From the NCBI GenBank assembly GCA_044426235.1, contig JAWXUS010000037.1, positions 1-11,615 on the forward strand: a stretch of 11,615 nucleotides of DNA, written 5' to 3'. The notes beneath the pieces are model-generated. The model was not told the DNA's origin. It saw only the letters and a list, made by a program, of their open reading frames with translations, and did not search any database. Shown here in pieces: positions 1 to 7,030 of this stretch (positions are counted from its first letter, which is position 1; the number at the start of each line of letters is the position of its first letter). Source of the stretch: JAGHEK01 sp044426235. GTDB taxonomy: Bacteria; Bacillota; Clostridia; Peptostreptococcales; Peptostreptococcaceae. A program made the translations under genes and the position numbers.

Positions 1-607
1 AGTAGTTGTTATAGCGTGTAACACTGCGACTGCTATGGCACTTGACTTGGCACGTAAAAAGTATAGTATTCCAATAATTGGAGTTATAAAGGCAGGTTCT
101 AAAACTGTTGTAAATACTACGAAAAATAATATTATTGGAGTTATTGGAACTGATGCTACAATAAAATCTAATTCTTATAGTAAAGAAATAAAGAATCTAA
201 ATAAAGATATAACTGTTATACAAAGTCCCTGTCCTTTATTTGTTCCAATAGTTGAAGAAGGTTGGGCGAATACCGAAATTGCAAGATTAACTGCAAAGAA
301 ATATTTAGATAATTTAATAAATAAAGATATAGATTCATTAGTTCTTGGATGTACTCACTATCCAATTCTTCAAAAAACTATAAAAGAAGTAACTATGGGC
401 AAAATAAATTTAGTTAATCCTGCAAAAGAAACTGCTAAAGAATTAATAGAACTTTTAAAAGAAAATAAAACTTTAAATAATTGTGATGAAAAAGTAAGTT
501 ATGATTATTACGTTTCTGATACACCTCAAAAGTTTTTACAAATAGCAGATGATTTTTTAAATATAAAAATAGAAAGCATAAATACTATAGATATAAAAAA
601 CTATTAG
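1..607 (+). CDS. murI: Glutamate racemase, 3' part (5' end outside window)
   Basis: Cofactor-independent racemase that converts L-glutamate to D-glutamate in the cytoplasm for peptidoglycan precursor synthesis. The reading frame is open from base 2, so the gene starts before the window. The first readable residues, VVVIACNTATA, carry the first catalytic cysteine (codon 17-19). The second catalytic cysteine lies in LGCTHYPIL (codon 350-352) with the family's Thr-His after it. The two cysteines are 111 residues apart, the usual spacing for this family, so the fragment looks intact. About 70 N-terminal residues are missing if it has the usual length. The internal ATG at 35 is not the start because it would remove the first catalytic cysteine. 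The stop is immediately followed by the ribosome binding site of the DUF1934 gene, so the two are probably co-transcribed. Confidence 0.95.
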   Translation, partial: VVVIACNTATAMALDLARKKYSIPIIGVIKAGSKTVVNTTKNNIIGVIGTDATIKSNSYSKEIKNLNKDITVIQSPCPLFVPIVEEGWANTEIARLTAKKYLDNLINKDIDSLVLGCTHYPILQKTIKEVTMGKINLVNPAKETAKELIELLKENKTLNNCDEKVSYDYYVSDTPQKFLQIADDFLNIKIESINTIDIKNY

Positions 608-617
608 GAGAAAAAAT

Positions 618-1022
618 TTGAAATCAAAAATAAAAATAACGACTACTCAATATGATCAAGACAATAATAAGGAAGTATTAGATTTTAGTTTTGATGGAGA
701 TTTTATTAAAAAAAATAATAAAATTCATCTTGGATATAAAGAAGAAAATATAACTAATAAGATAACTGTTGATTTAGATAAAAAAGAAGTAATTTCAAAG
801 AAACTGGGTATGATTAATTCTGAAATGATTTTTAGTAAAGATAATAAGCATTCTCTTAAGTATAAAACGCATCTTGGAATATTTGATATGATTGTATCTA
901 CAAATAATTTAGATATTGAAGTTTTTGAAGAAGAACTAAAAATGAAGATTGATTATAATTTAGAAGTTAAAAATCTATTCAAGGGAAAAAATATATTAGA
1001 TATAACTGTGGAAAAAGTATAA
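618..1022 (+). CDS. DUF1934 family protein (YwiB-like), TTG start
   Basis: A 134-residue soluble protein that I assign to DUF1934, the family of Bacillus subtilis YwiB, a small calycin-like beta-barrel of unknown function. Support is the length, the opening KSKIKITTTQYD, the regularly spaced beta-strand pattern (NKIHLGYKEEN, NKITVDLDKKEV) and the closing KNILDITVEKV. The start is TTG at 618: AGGAG at 606-610 lies seven bases upstream and no ATG or GTG is better placed. It follows murI by 10 bases and ends just before a strong terminator, so it is the last gene of the murI transcript. In many Firmicutes the homologue sits beside argS, but no argS is present here. There is no signal peptide or membrane segment. 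Its function is unknown; a link to cell-wall metabolism would rest only on the neighbouring murI. Confidence 0.75.
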   Translation: MKSKIKITTTQYDQDNNKEVLDFSFDGDFIKKNNKIHLGYKEENITNKITVDLDKKEVISKKLGMINSEMIFSKDNKHSLKYKTHLGIFDMIVSTNNLDIEVFEEELKMKIDYNLEVKNLFKGKNILDITVEKV

Positions 1023-1031
1023 ATTTTCAAT

Positions 1032-1065
1032 AAAAGGTAGTAAAATTACTACCTTTTATTTAATT
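1032..1065 (+). terminator. Intrinsic terminator after murI-DUF1934
   Basis: Perfect inverted repeat: AAAAGGTAGTA at 1032-1042 pairs with TACTACCTTTT at 1047-1057, with a four-base loop, followed by a T-rich tail (ATTTAATTTATTT). Because A-runs flank the stem on the 5' side, it could also work in the reverse direction. It separates the murI transcript from tilS. Confidence 0.9.
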
Positions 1066-1068
1066 TAT

Positions 1069-1097
1069 TTGGTATTATACTTATAATAACTTAAAAG
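1069..1097 (+). promoter_or_regulatory. Probable tilS-ftsH promoter
   Basis: TTGGTA at 1069-1074, a 17-base spacer and TAAAAG at 1092-1097. The boxes are weak taken alone. The stretch is supported by its 28-of-34 ungapped match to the perfect-consensus greA promoter (8841-8874), which aligns box for box. The -10 box overlaps the left arm of an inverted repeat at 1086-1111. Other possible -10 boxes lie nearby (TATAAT at 1082, TATAAA at 1115), so the exact start site is uncertain. Confidence 0.5.
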
Positions 1098-1111
1098 ATA
1101 GCTTAAGTTAT
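1086..1111. promoter_or_regulatory. Inverted repeat over the tilS promoter, possible operator
   Basis: ATAACTTAA at 1086-1094 and TTAAGTTAT at 1103-1111 form a perfect nine-base inverted repeat around an eight-base spacer. The left arm overlaps the inferred -10 box of the tilS promoter. It could be a protein-binding site or, if transcribed, a weak hairpin. It is AT-rich and I recognise no regulator for it. Confidence 0.3.
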
Positions 1112-1154
1112 GTGTATAAAATAATAATACCTAAAAAATAAAGAGGGAATTTAA

Positions 1155-2540
1155 ATGATTTTTGATAATGTAGTTAAGACAATAAAGAAAAATGATTTAA
1201 TCGAAAATGGAGATAAAATAGTTATTGGATTATCTGGTGGACCAGATTCAATGGCATTACTTCATATATTAAATAAATTAAAAGAGAGTATGGATATACA
1301 AATTTATGCAGCACATTTAAATCATCAATTAAGAGGAATATCATCTCAAGAAGATGCTTTATATGTAGCCGATATTTGTGATAAAATGGGTATTACCTGT
1401 TTTGTTAAATCAGAAGATGTTTCTATTTATTGTAAAAATAATAGTTTATCTATCGAAGAAGGAGCAAGAAAACTTAGATATGAAATGTTTGATGAAATAA
1501 AAAATGTAACTAAATCAAATAAAATTGCAGTTGGACACAATATTGACGATCAAGCAGAAACTATTTTAATGAGGCTTATGAGAGGAACAGGACTTAAAGG
1601 ACTTAAAGGAATAGATTATAAAAGAGAAGATGGTGTTATTAGACCACTTCTTGATACATATAAAAAAGATATTGTAAAATATTGTGAAGAACATAGTTTA
1701 AATCCTAGAATAGATGAGAGTAATTTAGAAACAATATATACTAGAAATAAAGTAAGGCTTGAACTTATTCCATATATTTCAGAAAATTTCAATCCAAATA
1801 TAATAGAGTCAATAGCTAGAATGAGTAACAATATAAAAAATGATAGTGATTATATTGAACAAAATTCACTAAAAATATTTAATGAAGTAACAACTATTAG
1901 TCAAGATGAAGTTATTTTAAACATAGAATTATATAGAGATATTCATAAAGCTATGAAATTTAGAGTAATAAGACTTGCAATAGAAAATTTAATTGGAGAT
2001 ACTAAAGGATTTGATCAAAAACATACTAATGATGTTTTAGAGTTTGAATGTGATTCAAAAATTGGCAAAATGCTAACTTTACCAAGAGGAATTTTTTGTT
2101 ACAGAAAATTAGATACAATTATTTTTACAAATAAAGAAATTATTGGTGAAGATATTAACTTCTGCTATAATATACCTAATACAGGTTTTATTAAAATTGA
2201 AGAAATAAGTTCTATGCTTGAGATGAATTTAATAAGCAAGGATAAGTACAATGGAATGAAAAGAGATGAAAATTCTGTTTCTTTTGATTTTAGTAAAATT
2301 AAAGGTAAGTTAAGTGTTTGTAGTAGGGAGCCAAAAAATAAAATAAAGCTATCTAATGGAAGTAAGAAGGTAAAAGATTTATTAATAGATCTTAAAATAC
2401 CTAAAGAGATAAGGTCTAGTGTACCTATTATAAAAGATGAAGAAGAAATTTTATCTGTTGGTAACTATAGAATAAGTGAAAACAAAAAAATTGATTCACA
2501 AACGAAAGAAGTCTTAAGGATAAGCTTTAAGAAACTTTAA
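1155..2540 (+). CDS. tilS: tRNA(Ile)-lysidine synthetase
   Basis: Cytoplasmic enzyme that uses ATP and lysine to convert the wobble cytidine of the CAU-anticodon tRNA-Ile into lysidine, so that the tRNA reads AUA and is charged with isoleucine. This matters here because AUA codons are very common in the window. The N-terminal PP-loop pyrophosphatase domain shows the SGGPDS motif at residues 27-32 and GHNIDDQAETILMR from residue 127. The segment RPLLDTYKKDIVKYC and the C-terminal TilS domain (VKDLLIDLKIPKEIR, SVPIIKDEEE, SVGNYRISE) complete the family plan. At 461 residues it is full length. ATG at 1155 is preceded by GAGGG seven bases upstream. It is followed ten bases later by the ftsH translation start region, implying one transcript. 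The hpt gene commonly found between tilS and ftsH is absent. Confidence 0.96.
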   Translation: MIFDNVVKTIKKNDLIENGDKIVIGLSGGPDSMALLHILNKLKESMDIQIYAAHLNHQLRGISSQEDALYVADICDKMGITCFVKSEDVSIYCKNNSLSIEEGARKLRYEMFDEIKNVTKSNKIAVGHNIDDQAETILMRLMRGTGLKGLKGIDYKREDGVIRPLLDTYKKDIVKYCEEHSLNPRIDESNLETIYTRNKVRLELIPYISENFNPNIIESIARMSNNIKNDSDYIEQNSLKIFNEVTTISQDEVILNIELYRDIHKAMKFRVIRLAIENLIGDTKGFDQKHTNDVLEFECDSKIGKMLTLPRGIFCYRKLDTIIFTNKEIIGEDINFCYNIPNTGFIKIEEISSMLEMNLISKDKYNGMKRDENSVSFDFSKIKGKLSVCSREPKNKIKLSNGSKKVKDLLIDLKIPKEIRSSVPIIKDEEEILSVGNYRISENKKIDSQTKEVLRISFKKL

Positions 2541-2555
2541 AATAAAACACGTGAA

Positions 2556-2561
2556 AGGAGG
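2556..2561 (+). promoter_or_regulatory. Ribosome binding site that fixes the ftsH start
   Basis: AGGAGG, a full match to the anti-Shine-Dalgarno core, seven bases before TTG 2569. It lies downstream of the competing in-frame GTG at 2551, which has no ribosome binding site of its own. This rules against the longer reading. Confidence 0.85.
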
Positions 2562-2568
2562 ACTTGTT

Positions 2569-4542
2569 TTGAAAAAAGTCTTTAAAGGATTAGGTTTATA
2601 CCTAATAATATTTATTGCGATAATTGGTCTAGTTGAATTAACTGGAGAATCAACGCAGAAAATAGAAACATATGAATTCTCAACAGTATATCAAGAACTT
2701 ACAGATGGAAATATATCAGAGTTATATTTCATAAATGAAACATCTGTACAAGGAACTATAAAAAGTACTAACACAAAATTCACATCATATATTCCACAAG
2801 AGGTAATGGGAGATAAGTTTTCTGAGGAAGTATTAACTAGAGCTGAAAATGGAGAATTAGTATTTGATGGAGAAGGAAAACCTTCAACACCTTGGTTTAT
2901 TGAAATGCTACCTACTATAATGCTTGTAATATTTATGGGTGTTTTATGGTTTGTATTTATGAATCAATCGCAAGGCGGGGGAGGAAAAGTTATGAACTTT
3001 GGTAAGTCAAAAGCAAAAGTTCATAAAGATGATGAAAAAACTAGAGTAACATTTAAAGATGTTGCAGGTCTTAACGAAGAAAAAGAAGATTTACAAGAAG
3101 TTGTTGATTTCTTAAAAAATCCTCAAAAATATATAGATTTAGGTGCAAGAATACCTAAAGGTATGTTAATGGTTGGACCTCCAGGAACAGGTAAAACGTA
3201 CTTATCAAGAGCAGTAGCCGGAGAAGCCGGAGTACCATTTTTCAGTATAAGTGGTTCAGACTTTGTTGAAATGTTTGTTGGGGTTGGAGCATCAAGAGTT
3301 AGAGACCTTTTTGAACAAGCCAAAAAAAATGCACCTGCTATAATATTTATAGATGAGATAGATGCAGTTGGTAGAAAAAGAGGAGCAGGTCTTGGTGGTG
3401 GACATGATGAAAGAGAACAAACTCTAAATCAATTACTTGTTGAAATGGATGGCTTTGGAGTTAACAACGGAATAATAATAATGGCTGCAACAAACAGACC
3501 AGATATATTAGATCCAGCACTTCTTAGACCAGGAAGATTTGATAGACAAGTGGTAATAGGTGCACCAGATGTTAAAGGTAGAGAAGCTATTTTTAAGGTT
3601 CATGCTAAAAATAAACCATTAGCAGATGACGTTACAGTTGATGTATTAGCAAGAAGAACACCAGGATTTACTCCAGCTGATATAGAAAACTTAATGAATG
3701 AAGCTGCAATACTTACAGCTAGAAAAAGAGAAACAAAAATTAGAATGGAAACTATTGAAGAAGCAATTACAAAAGTAATTGCTGGGGTTGCTAAAAAATC
3801 AAAAGTTATAAGTGAGCCTGAAAGAAAGTTAACTGCATATCATGAAGCGGGTCATGCGGTTTGTGCACATGTTTTAGACCATGTTAGCCCTGTTCACCAA
3901 GTAACAATAGTTCCAAGAGGCAGAGCTGGTGGATTTACTATGCAATTACCAGTAGAAGACAAATTCTATGCAACTAAAAATGAAATGAAGGAAAACATAA
4001 TAGTTTTACTTGGAGGTCGTGTTGCCGAAGAATTAAAACTTGATGATATATCAACTGGAGCATCAAATGATATTGAAAGAGTCGCATCTACTGCAAGAAG
4101 TATGGTAACTAAATATGGAATGAGTACAAAACTTGGACCTATGGCATTTGGTGATAGTAATGATGAAGTATTCCTTGGAAATGGAATATCTAGTCAAAAG
4201 AATTATTCAGATGAAATAGCTTATGAAATAGATAAAGAAATAAGTAAGATTGTTAGCGATGCATACAAAAAGACTAATGAAATACTTACTAAGTATGATG
4301 AAAACTTAGAATACATTGCACAAGCACTTTTAGTTCATGAAACTTTAGATGCTAAACAATTCCAAGAAGCATTTGATATGACTTTATCATTAGAACTTCC
4401 AAAAACTGAGGAAGCAGTTACAGAAGATGAAGAAGTTATAAATGAAATTTCTACATTACAAGATAATGAAGAAACAAAAAAAGAAGAATTAAGTTTAGAA
4501 AAAGAAGAGTCAGAGGATGATTCAGATGACTCTAATAAATAA
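2569..4542 (+). CDS. ftsH: ATP-dependent zinc metalloprotease FtsH, TTG start
   Basis: Membrane-anchored AAA+ protease that extracts and degrades unneeded or damaged membrane and regulatory proteins. From the N-terminus: membrane helix 1 at about residues 9-26, an extracytoplasmic domain, helix 2 at about 112-131, a glycine-rich linker (GGGG), Walker A GPPGTGKT at 203-210, Walker B IIFIDEID at 258-265, the second region of homology (ATNRPDILDPALLRPGRFDR), zinc motif HEAGH at 425-429, and the third zinc ligand as the Asp of TGASND at 501. The tail is strongly acidic. I place the start at TTG 2569, giving 657 residues: AGGAGG at 2556-2561 is seven bases upstream. The GTG at 2551 would put that ribosome binding site inside the coding region and adds six residues unlike an FtsH N-terminus. 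The gene lies directly behind tilS and ends at a terminator. Confidence 0.97.
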   Translation: MKKVFKGLGLYLIIFIAIIGLVELTGESTQKIETYEFSTVYQELTDGNISELYFINETSVQGTIKSTNTKFTSYIPQEVMGDKFSEEVLTRAENGELVFDGEGKPSTPWFIEMLPTIMLVIFMGVLWFVFMNQSQGGGGKVMNFGKSKAKVHKDDEKTRVTFKDVAGLNEEKEDLQEVVDFLKNPQKYIDLGARIPKGMLMVGPPGTGKTYLSRAVAGEAGVPFFSISGSDFVEMFVGVGASRVRDLFEQAKKNAPAIIFIDEIDAVGRKRGAGLGGGHDEREQTLNQLLVEMDGFGVNNGIIIMAATNRPDILDPALLRPGRFDRQVVIGAPDVKGREAIFKVHAKNKPLADDVTVDVLARRTPGFTPADIENLMNEAAILTARKRETKIRMETIEEAITKVIAGVAKKSKVISEPERKLTAYHEAGHAVCAHVLDHVSPVHQVTIVPRGRAGGFTMQLPVEDKFYATKNEMKENIIVLLGGRVAEELKLDDISTGASNDIERVASTARSMVTKYGMSTKLGPMAFGDSNDEVFLGNGISSQKNYSDEIAYEIDKEISKIVSDAYKKTNEILTKYDENLEYIAQALLVHETLDAKQFQEAFDMTLSLELPKTEEAVTEDEEVINEISTLQDNEETKKEELSLEKEESEDDSDDSNK

Positions 4543-4545
4543 AAT

Positions 4546-4579
4546 AAAAAGAACATAGATTATATCTATGTTCTTTTTT
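4546..4579 (+). terminator. Intrinsic terminator after ftsH
   Basis: GAACATAGAT at 4551-4560 pairs perfectly with ATCTATGTTC at 4564-4573 around a TAT loop. The stem can be extended by A-T pairs on the outside, and a T-run at 4574-4579 follows. It starts four bases after the ftsH stop. The next gene, birA, begins only 23 bases after the T-run, which leaves no room for a full promoter between them. Confidence 0.92.
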
Positions 4580-4602
4580 GTATAAGGTATTAAGGAGAAA
4601 AT

Positions 4603-5334
4603 ATGGAATACAAGATAGAATATTTTGAAACTATTGAATCAACTAATGATTATTTAAAAACTATAGATAAAGAAAGTGGATATGTTGTTATTAGTAATGA
4701 ACAAACAAAAGGAAAAGGTAGACTGGGTAGGATATGGTCTTCAAACAAGAATGAAGGTTTATATATGAGTATACTTTTAAAACCAAACTTAAGTATAGAC
4801 AAGATTACTTTTTTAACTATGATAACTGGAAGTGTAATAATTAAAGTATTAAACAGTCTGGGTATTAATTCTCAAATAAAATGGCCAAATGATATTATAT
4901 TAAATAATAAAAAAATTGGTGGAATATTAAGTGAATTGGTAACAACAAATGATGATAAAAAAGTTATAATTGGAATTGGAATAAATTTAAATAAGATATT
5001 ATTTGAAGATGATATAAAAGATAAAGCTACTTCACTTAAATATGAAGGTTTTGAAATAGAAAAAGATTTATTAATTAAAAATATATTAACAGAATTTAAT
5101 ATTTTATATAGTGACTATATTGATAATTTAGATACTTTTAGTACAATTAAAATACATAGAGAAAATTCGGTATTAATAAATAAGAATGTATATGTTATAA
5201 AAAATAATCAAAAAGAATTAGTTAAATGCATTGATATTAATGAAAAAGGAAATTTAATAATTAAAAAAGATAATGAAATTATTGAAATAAATAGTGGAGA
5301 AGTTTCAATAAGAGGTGAGCATGGTTATATATAG
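4603..5334 (+). CDS. birA: Biotin--[acetyl-CoA-carboxylase] ligase, monofunctional
   Basis: Activates biotin to biotinyl-5'-AMP and transfers it to the target lysine of biotin carboxyl carrier proteins in the cytoplasm. The 243-residue protein begins directly with the catalytic domain, so the N-terminal helix-turn-helix of bifunctional BirA repressors is missing and this copy should not act as a DNA-binding repressor. Motifs: ESTND at 12-16, the biotin and adenylate loop GKGRLGR at 37-43 followed by W45, the KWPNDI motif with catalytic lysine K93, and IGGILSE shortly after. A small C-terminal SH3-like domain ends with GEVSIRGEHGYI. ATG 4603 has AAGGAG five bases upstream. The stop codon TAG is part of the ribosome binding site of the next gene, so translation of the two is tightly linked. 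Confidence 0.94.
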   Translation: MEYKIEYFETIESTNDYLKTIDKESGYVVISNEQTKGKGRLGRIWSSNKNEGLYMSILLKPNLSIDKITFLTMITGSVIIKVLNSLGINSQIKWPNDIILNNKKIGGILSELVTTNDDKKVIIGIGINLNKILFEDDIKDKATSLKYEGFEIEKDLLIKNILTEFNILYSDYIDNLDTFSTIKIHRENSVLINKNVYVIKNNQKELVKCIDINEKGNLIIKKDNEIIEINSGEVSIRGEHGYI

Positions 5335-5342
5335 GAGGAATT

Positions 5343-6299
5343 ATGAAAAATAATATATTAGATATAGAAGGATTAAAAGTTGGTCAAATTGAAGATAATG
5401 ATGCATTAACTGGAATTACAGTAGTAGTTTGTGAAGAAGGTGCAGTTTGTTCTGTTGATGTTCGAGGTGGAGCACCTGGAACTCGTGAAACAGATTTATT
5501 AGATCCTATAAATATGATTCAAAAGGTTCATGCAGTAGTTTTAAGTGGAGGTTCTGCATATGGACTTGAAAGTACTTGTGGAGTTAGTAAATATTTAGAG
5601 GAACAAGGAATTGGATTTGATGTTGGAGTATGTAAAGTTCCAATTGTAACAGGTGCAGTACTTTTTGATTTAGGGGTTGGTAATGCTTTAGTTAGACCTG
5701 ATAAAGATATGGGATATAATGCTTGTTTAAATTTAAGTAGTGAAAATTTAAAACTTGGAAATTATGGGGCAGGTTGTGGTGCAACAGTTGGGAAAATAAA
5801 TGGAATAGAGAATGCTATGAAAGGTGGTATTGGAAGTTATTCAATAAAACTTGAAAATGGATTAATAGTTTCAGCATTAATTGCAGTAAATGCATTTGGA
5901 GATGTTTATGAAAATAATGAAGTTATTGCAGGACCATTAAATAAAGAGCATACAGAAATATTAAATAGTTATGAATTATTAAAACAAGGAATAAAAAAAG
6001 GTGGATTTAGTATAGATAATACTACAATCGGAATAGTTGCAACTAATGCTAAATTAAATAAAGCAGAATGTAAAAAAATTAGCCAAATGGCGCACAATGG
6101 TTATGCAAAAAGTATTTTCCCAATACATACTCCACATGATGGAGATACAATATTTACTTTAGCAACAGGAAAAGTTGAATTTAATGATATAACAGTTTTA
6201 GGTTCGCTTGCCACAGAAGTTGTTGAAAAAAGTATAATAAATGCAATAAAAAATGCTAAAAGTATAAATTATATAAAATCTTACTCAGATTTTATATAA
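5343..6299 (+). CDS. P1 family (S58, DmpA-like) aminopeptidase
   Basis: A 318-residue member of the P1/DmpA family, N-terminal-nucleophile peptidases made as one chain that cuts itself into two subunits. Visible family blocks are RGGAPGTRETDLLDP (41-55), VVLSGGSAYGLE (65-76), PIVTGAVLFDLGVG (100-113), YGAGCGATVGK (141-151), AVNAFGDV (181-188) and NTTIGIVATNA (226-236). By analogy with family members that cut between Asn and Thr, self-cleavage is expected between N226 and T227, leaving T227 as nucleophile. Characterised relatives act as L-aminopeptidase/D-esterases or beta-aminopeptidases; the substrate here is unknown. There is no signal peptide, so it is cytoplasmic. ATG 5343 has TAGGAGG eight bases away, overlapping the birA stop. 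No terminator follows; the panT promoter begins 16 bases after the stop. Confidence 0.88.
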   Translation: MKNNILDIEGLKVGQIEDNDALTGITVVVCEEGAVCSVDVRGGAPGTRETDLLDPINMIQKVHAVVLSGGSAYGLESTCGVSKYLEEQGIGFDVGVCKVPIVTGAVLFDLGVGNALVRPDKDMGYNACLNLSSENLKLGNYGAGCGATVGKINGIENAMKGGIGSYSIKLENGLIVSALIAVNAFGDVYENNEVIAGPLNKEHTEILNSYELLKQGIKKGGFSIDNTTIGIVATNAKLNKAECKKISQMAHNGYAKSIFPIHTPHDGDTIFTLATGKVEFNDITVLGSLATEVVEKSIINAIKNAKSINYIKSYSDFI

Positions 6300-6314
6300 T
6301 TTATTAAAGTATCG

Positions 6315-6343
6315 TTGACAAGCAATAATTGCATTGTTAAAAT
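6315..6343 (+). promoter_or_regulatory. Promoter of panT-coaX
   Basis: TTGACA at 6315-6320, a 17-base spacer and TAAAAT at 6338-6343: a near-consensus sigma-A promoter. Transcription should start near 6350, giving a leader of about 85 bases before the panT coding region. The spacer holds the dyad described separately. Confidence 0.8.
6318..6337. promoter_or_regulatory. Dyad in the panT promoter spacer, possible operator
   Basis: GCAAT-A-ATTGC at 6322-6332 is a perfect palindrome apart from its centre. It extends outward to ACAA on the left and ATTGT on the right with one unpaired base. It lies between the -35 and -10 boxes, where a bound repressor would block RNA polymerase. I recognise no known regulator motif. 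Since the operon is for pantothenate uptake and use, a CoA- or pantothenate-responsive factor would be a natural guess. Confidence 0.4.
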
Positions 6344-6423
6344 TATCTTTGCAAGTATCCATTGGAGCTTGACTGAAAATATAAATTTTAAAAATATAGT
6401 CTGGTATCTTTTAGAACTAGAAC

Positions 6424-6430
6424 GGGGGTG
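6424..6430 (+). promoter_or_regulatory. Ribosome binding site of panT
   Basis: GGGGGTG matches the extended Shine-Dalgarno GGAGGTG at six of seven bases. It is the only such site in the leader. The standard distance downstream of its G-run falls on ATC 6437, and this decides the start proposed for panT. No comparable site precedes ATG 6497. Confidence 0.7.
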
Positions 6431-6436
6431 TAGAGT

Positions 6437-7027
6437 ATCAAAAAATTAGAAGTTAGAAAGATAACTGTAATTGGAGTATTATCTGCAATATCCATTATGC
6501 TATCACTTACTCCACTTGGAATGATACCGCTTGGTCCAATAAATGCAACTATTATGCATATACCAGTAATAATTGGTGCAATAATTGAAGGACCAGTAGT
6601 TGGGATTATAATAGGTTTAATATTTGGGTTAACGAGTTTATTTAGAGCACTTACAATGCCTACTTTAACAAATTTCGTTTTCCTAAATCCATTAATATCA
6701 ATCCTACCAAGAATACTAATAGGAATTACTGCTTATTATTTATTTGAAATGTTTAGAAAAATTTTAAAAGATGAAAAAAGAGCAGGATTTATAAGTGCAA
6801 CAATATCATCACTTGTTAATAGTATTGGTGTTTTGGGTATGATATATATTTTATATGGACAAATGTATGCAAAAGCTTTTTCGGAGCTTACTGGAGATAT
6901 TTTAAAATCTGCAAATGTTCTTTTATTTGGAACATTTATAACAAATTCAATACCTGAGGCTGTTGTGGCAGGATTTATAGTTTCTGCAGTTTGCACTATT
7001 TTATATAAAAAGAGTAAGAAAGGATAA
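6437..7027 (+). CDS. panT: ECF transporter S component, probably pantothenate-specific (apparent ATC start)
   Basis: Substrate-binding membrane subunit of an energy-coupling-factor vitamin transporter (ECF_trnsprt family), working with shared EcfA/A'/T subunits encoded elsewhere. It is very hydrophobic with about six helices; diagnostic stretches are SLTPLGMIPLGPINATIMHI and IPVIIGAIIEGPVVGI. Pantothenate as substrate is inferred from its three-base spacing to coaX, the enzyme that phosphorylates imported pantothenate. The first ATG (6497) cuts helix 1 in half and lacks a ribosome binding site. The frame is open upstream to TAG 6431 and reads IKKLEVRKITVIGVLSAISI, a typical S-component N-terminus with most of helix 1. 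That stretch has no ATG, GTG or TTG. GGGGGTG at 6424-6430 points to ATC 6437, giving 196 residues. Either AUC is used as a start or the base is a mutation or error. Confidence 0.75.
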   Translation: MKKLEVRKITVIGVLSAISIMLSLTPLGMIPLGPINATIMHIPVIIGAIIEGPVVGIIIGLIFGLTSLFRALTMPTLTNFVFLNPLISILPRILIGITAYYLFEMFRKILKDEKRAGFISATISSLVNSIGVLGMIYILYGQMYAKAFSELTGDILKSANVLLFGTFITNSIPEAVVAGFIVSAVCTILYKKSKKG

Positions 7028-7030
7028 AAT

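Noticed and set aside
2551..2568. GTG start for ftsH giving 663 residues
   Set aside because: The strong AGGAGG lies inside this extension and is correctly spaced for TTG 2569; the extra six residues are encoded mostly by the ribosome binding site itself.
3123..3323. Reverse-strand open frames over ftsH, tilS, panT, coaX, greA and lysS
   Set aside because: They lie wholly or almost wholly inside well-recognised genes, lack ribosome binding sites and show no family resemblance; they are shadows of the AT-rich coding strand.
6350..6436. Riboswitch in the panT leader
   Set aside because: I compared it by eye with TPP, preQ1 and folate-type motifs and found no conserved core. Only a four-base GACT/AGTC pairing across an AT-only loop is present, which is too weak to call.
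6497..6499. ATG as start of panT
   Set aside because: It has no ribosome binding site and would truncate the first membrane helix, while the frame upstream encodes a family-typical N-terminus.
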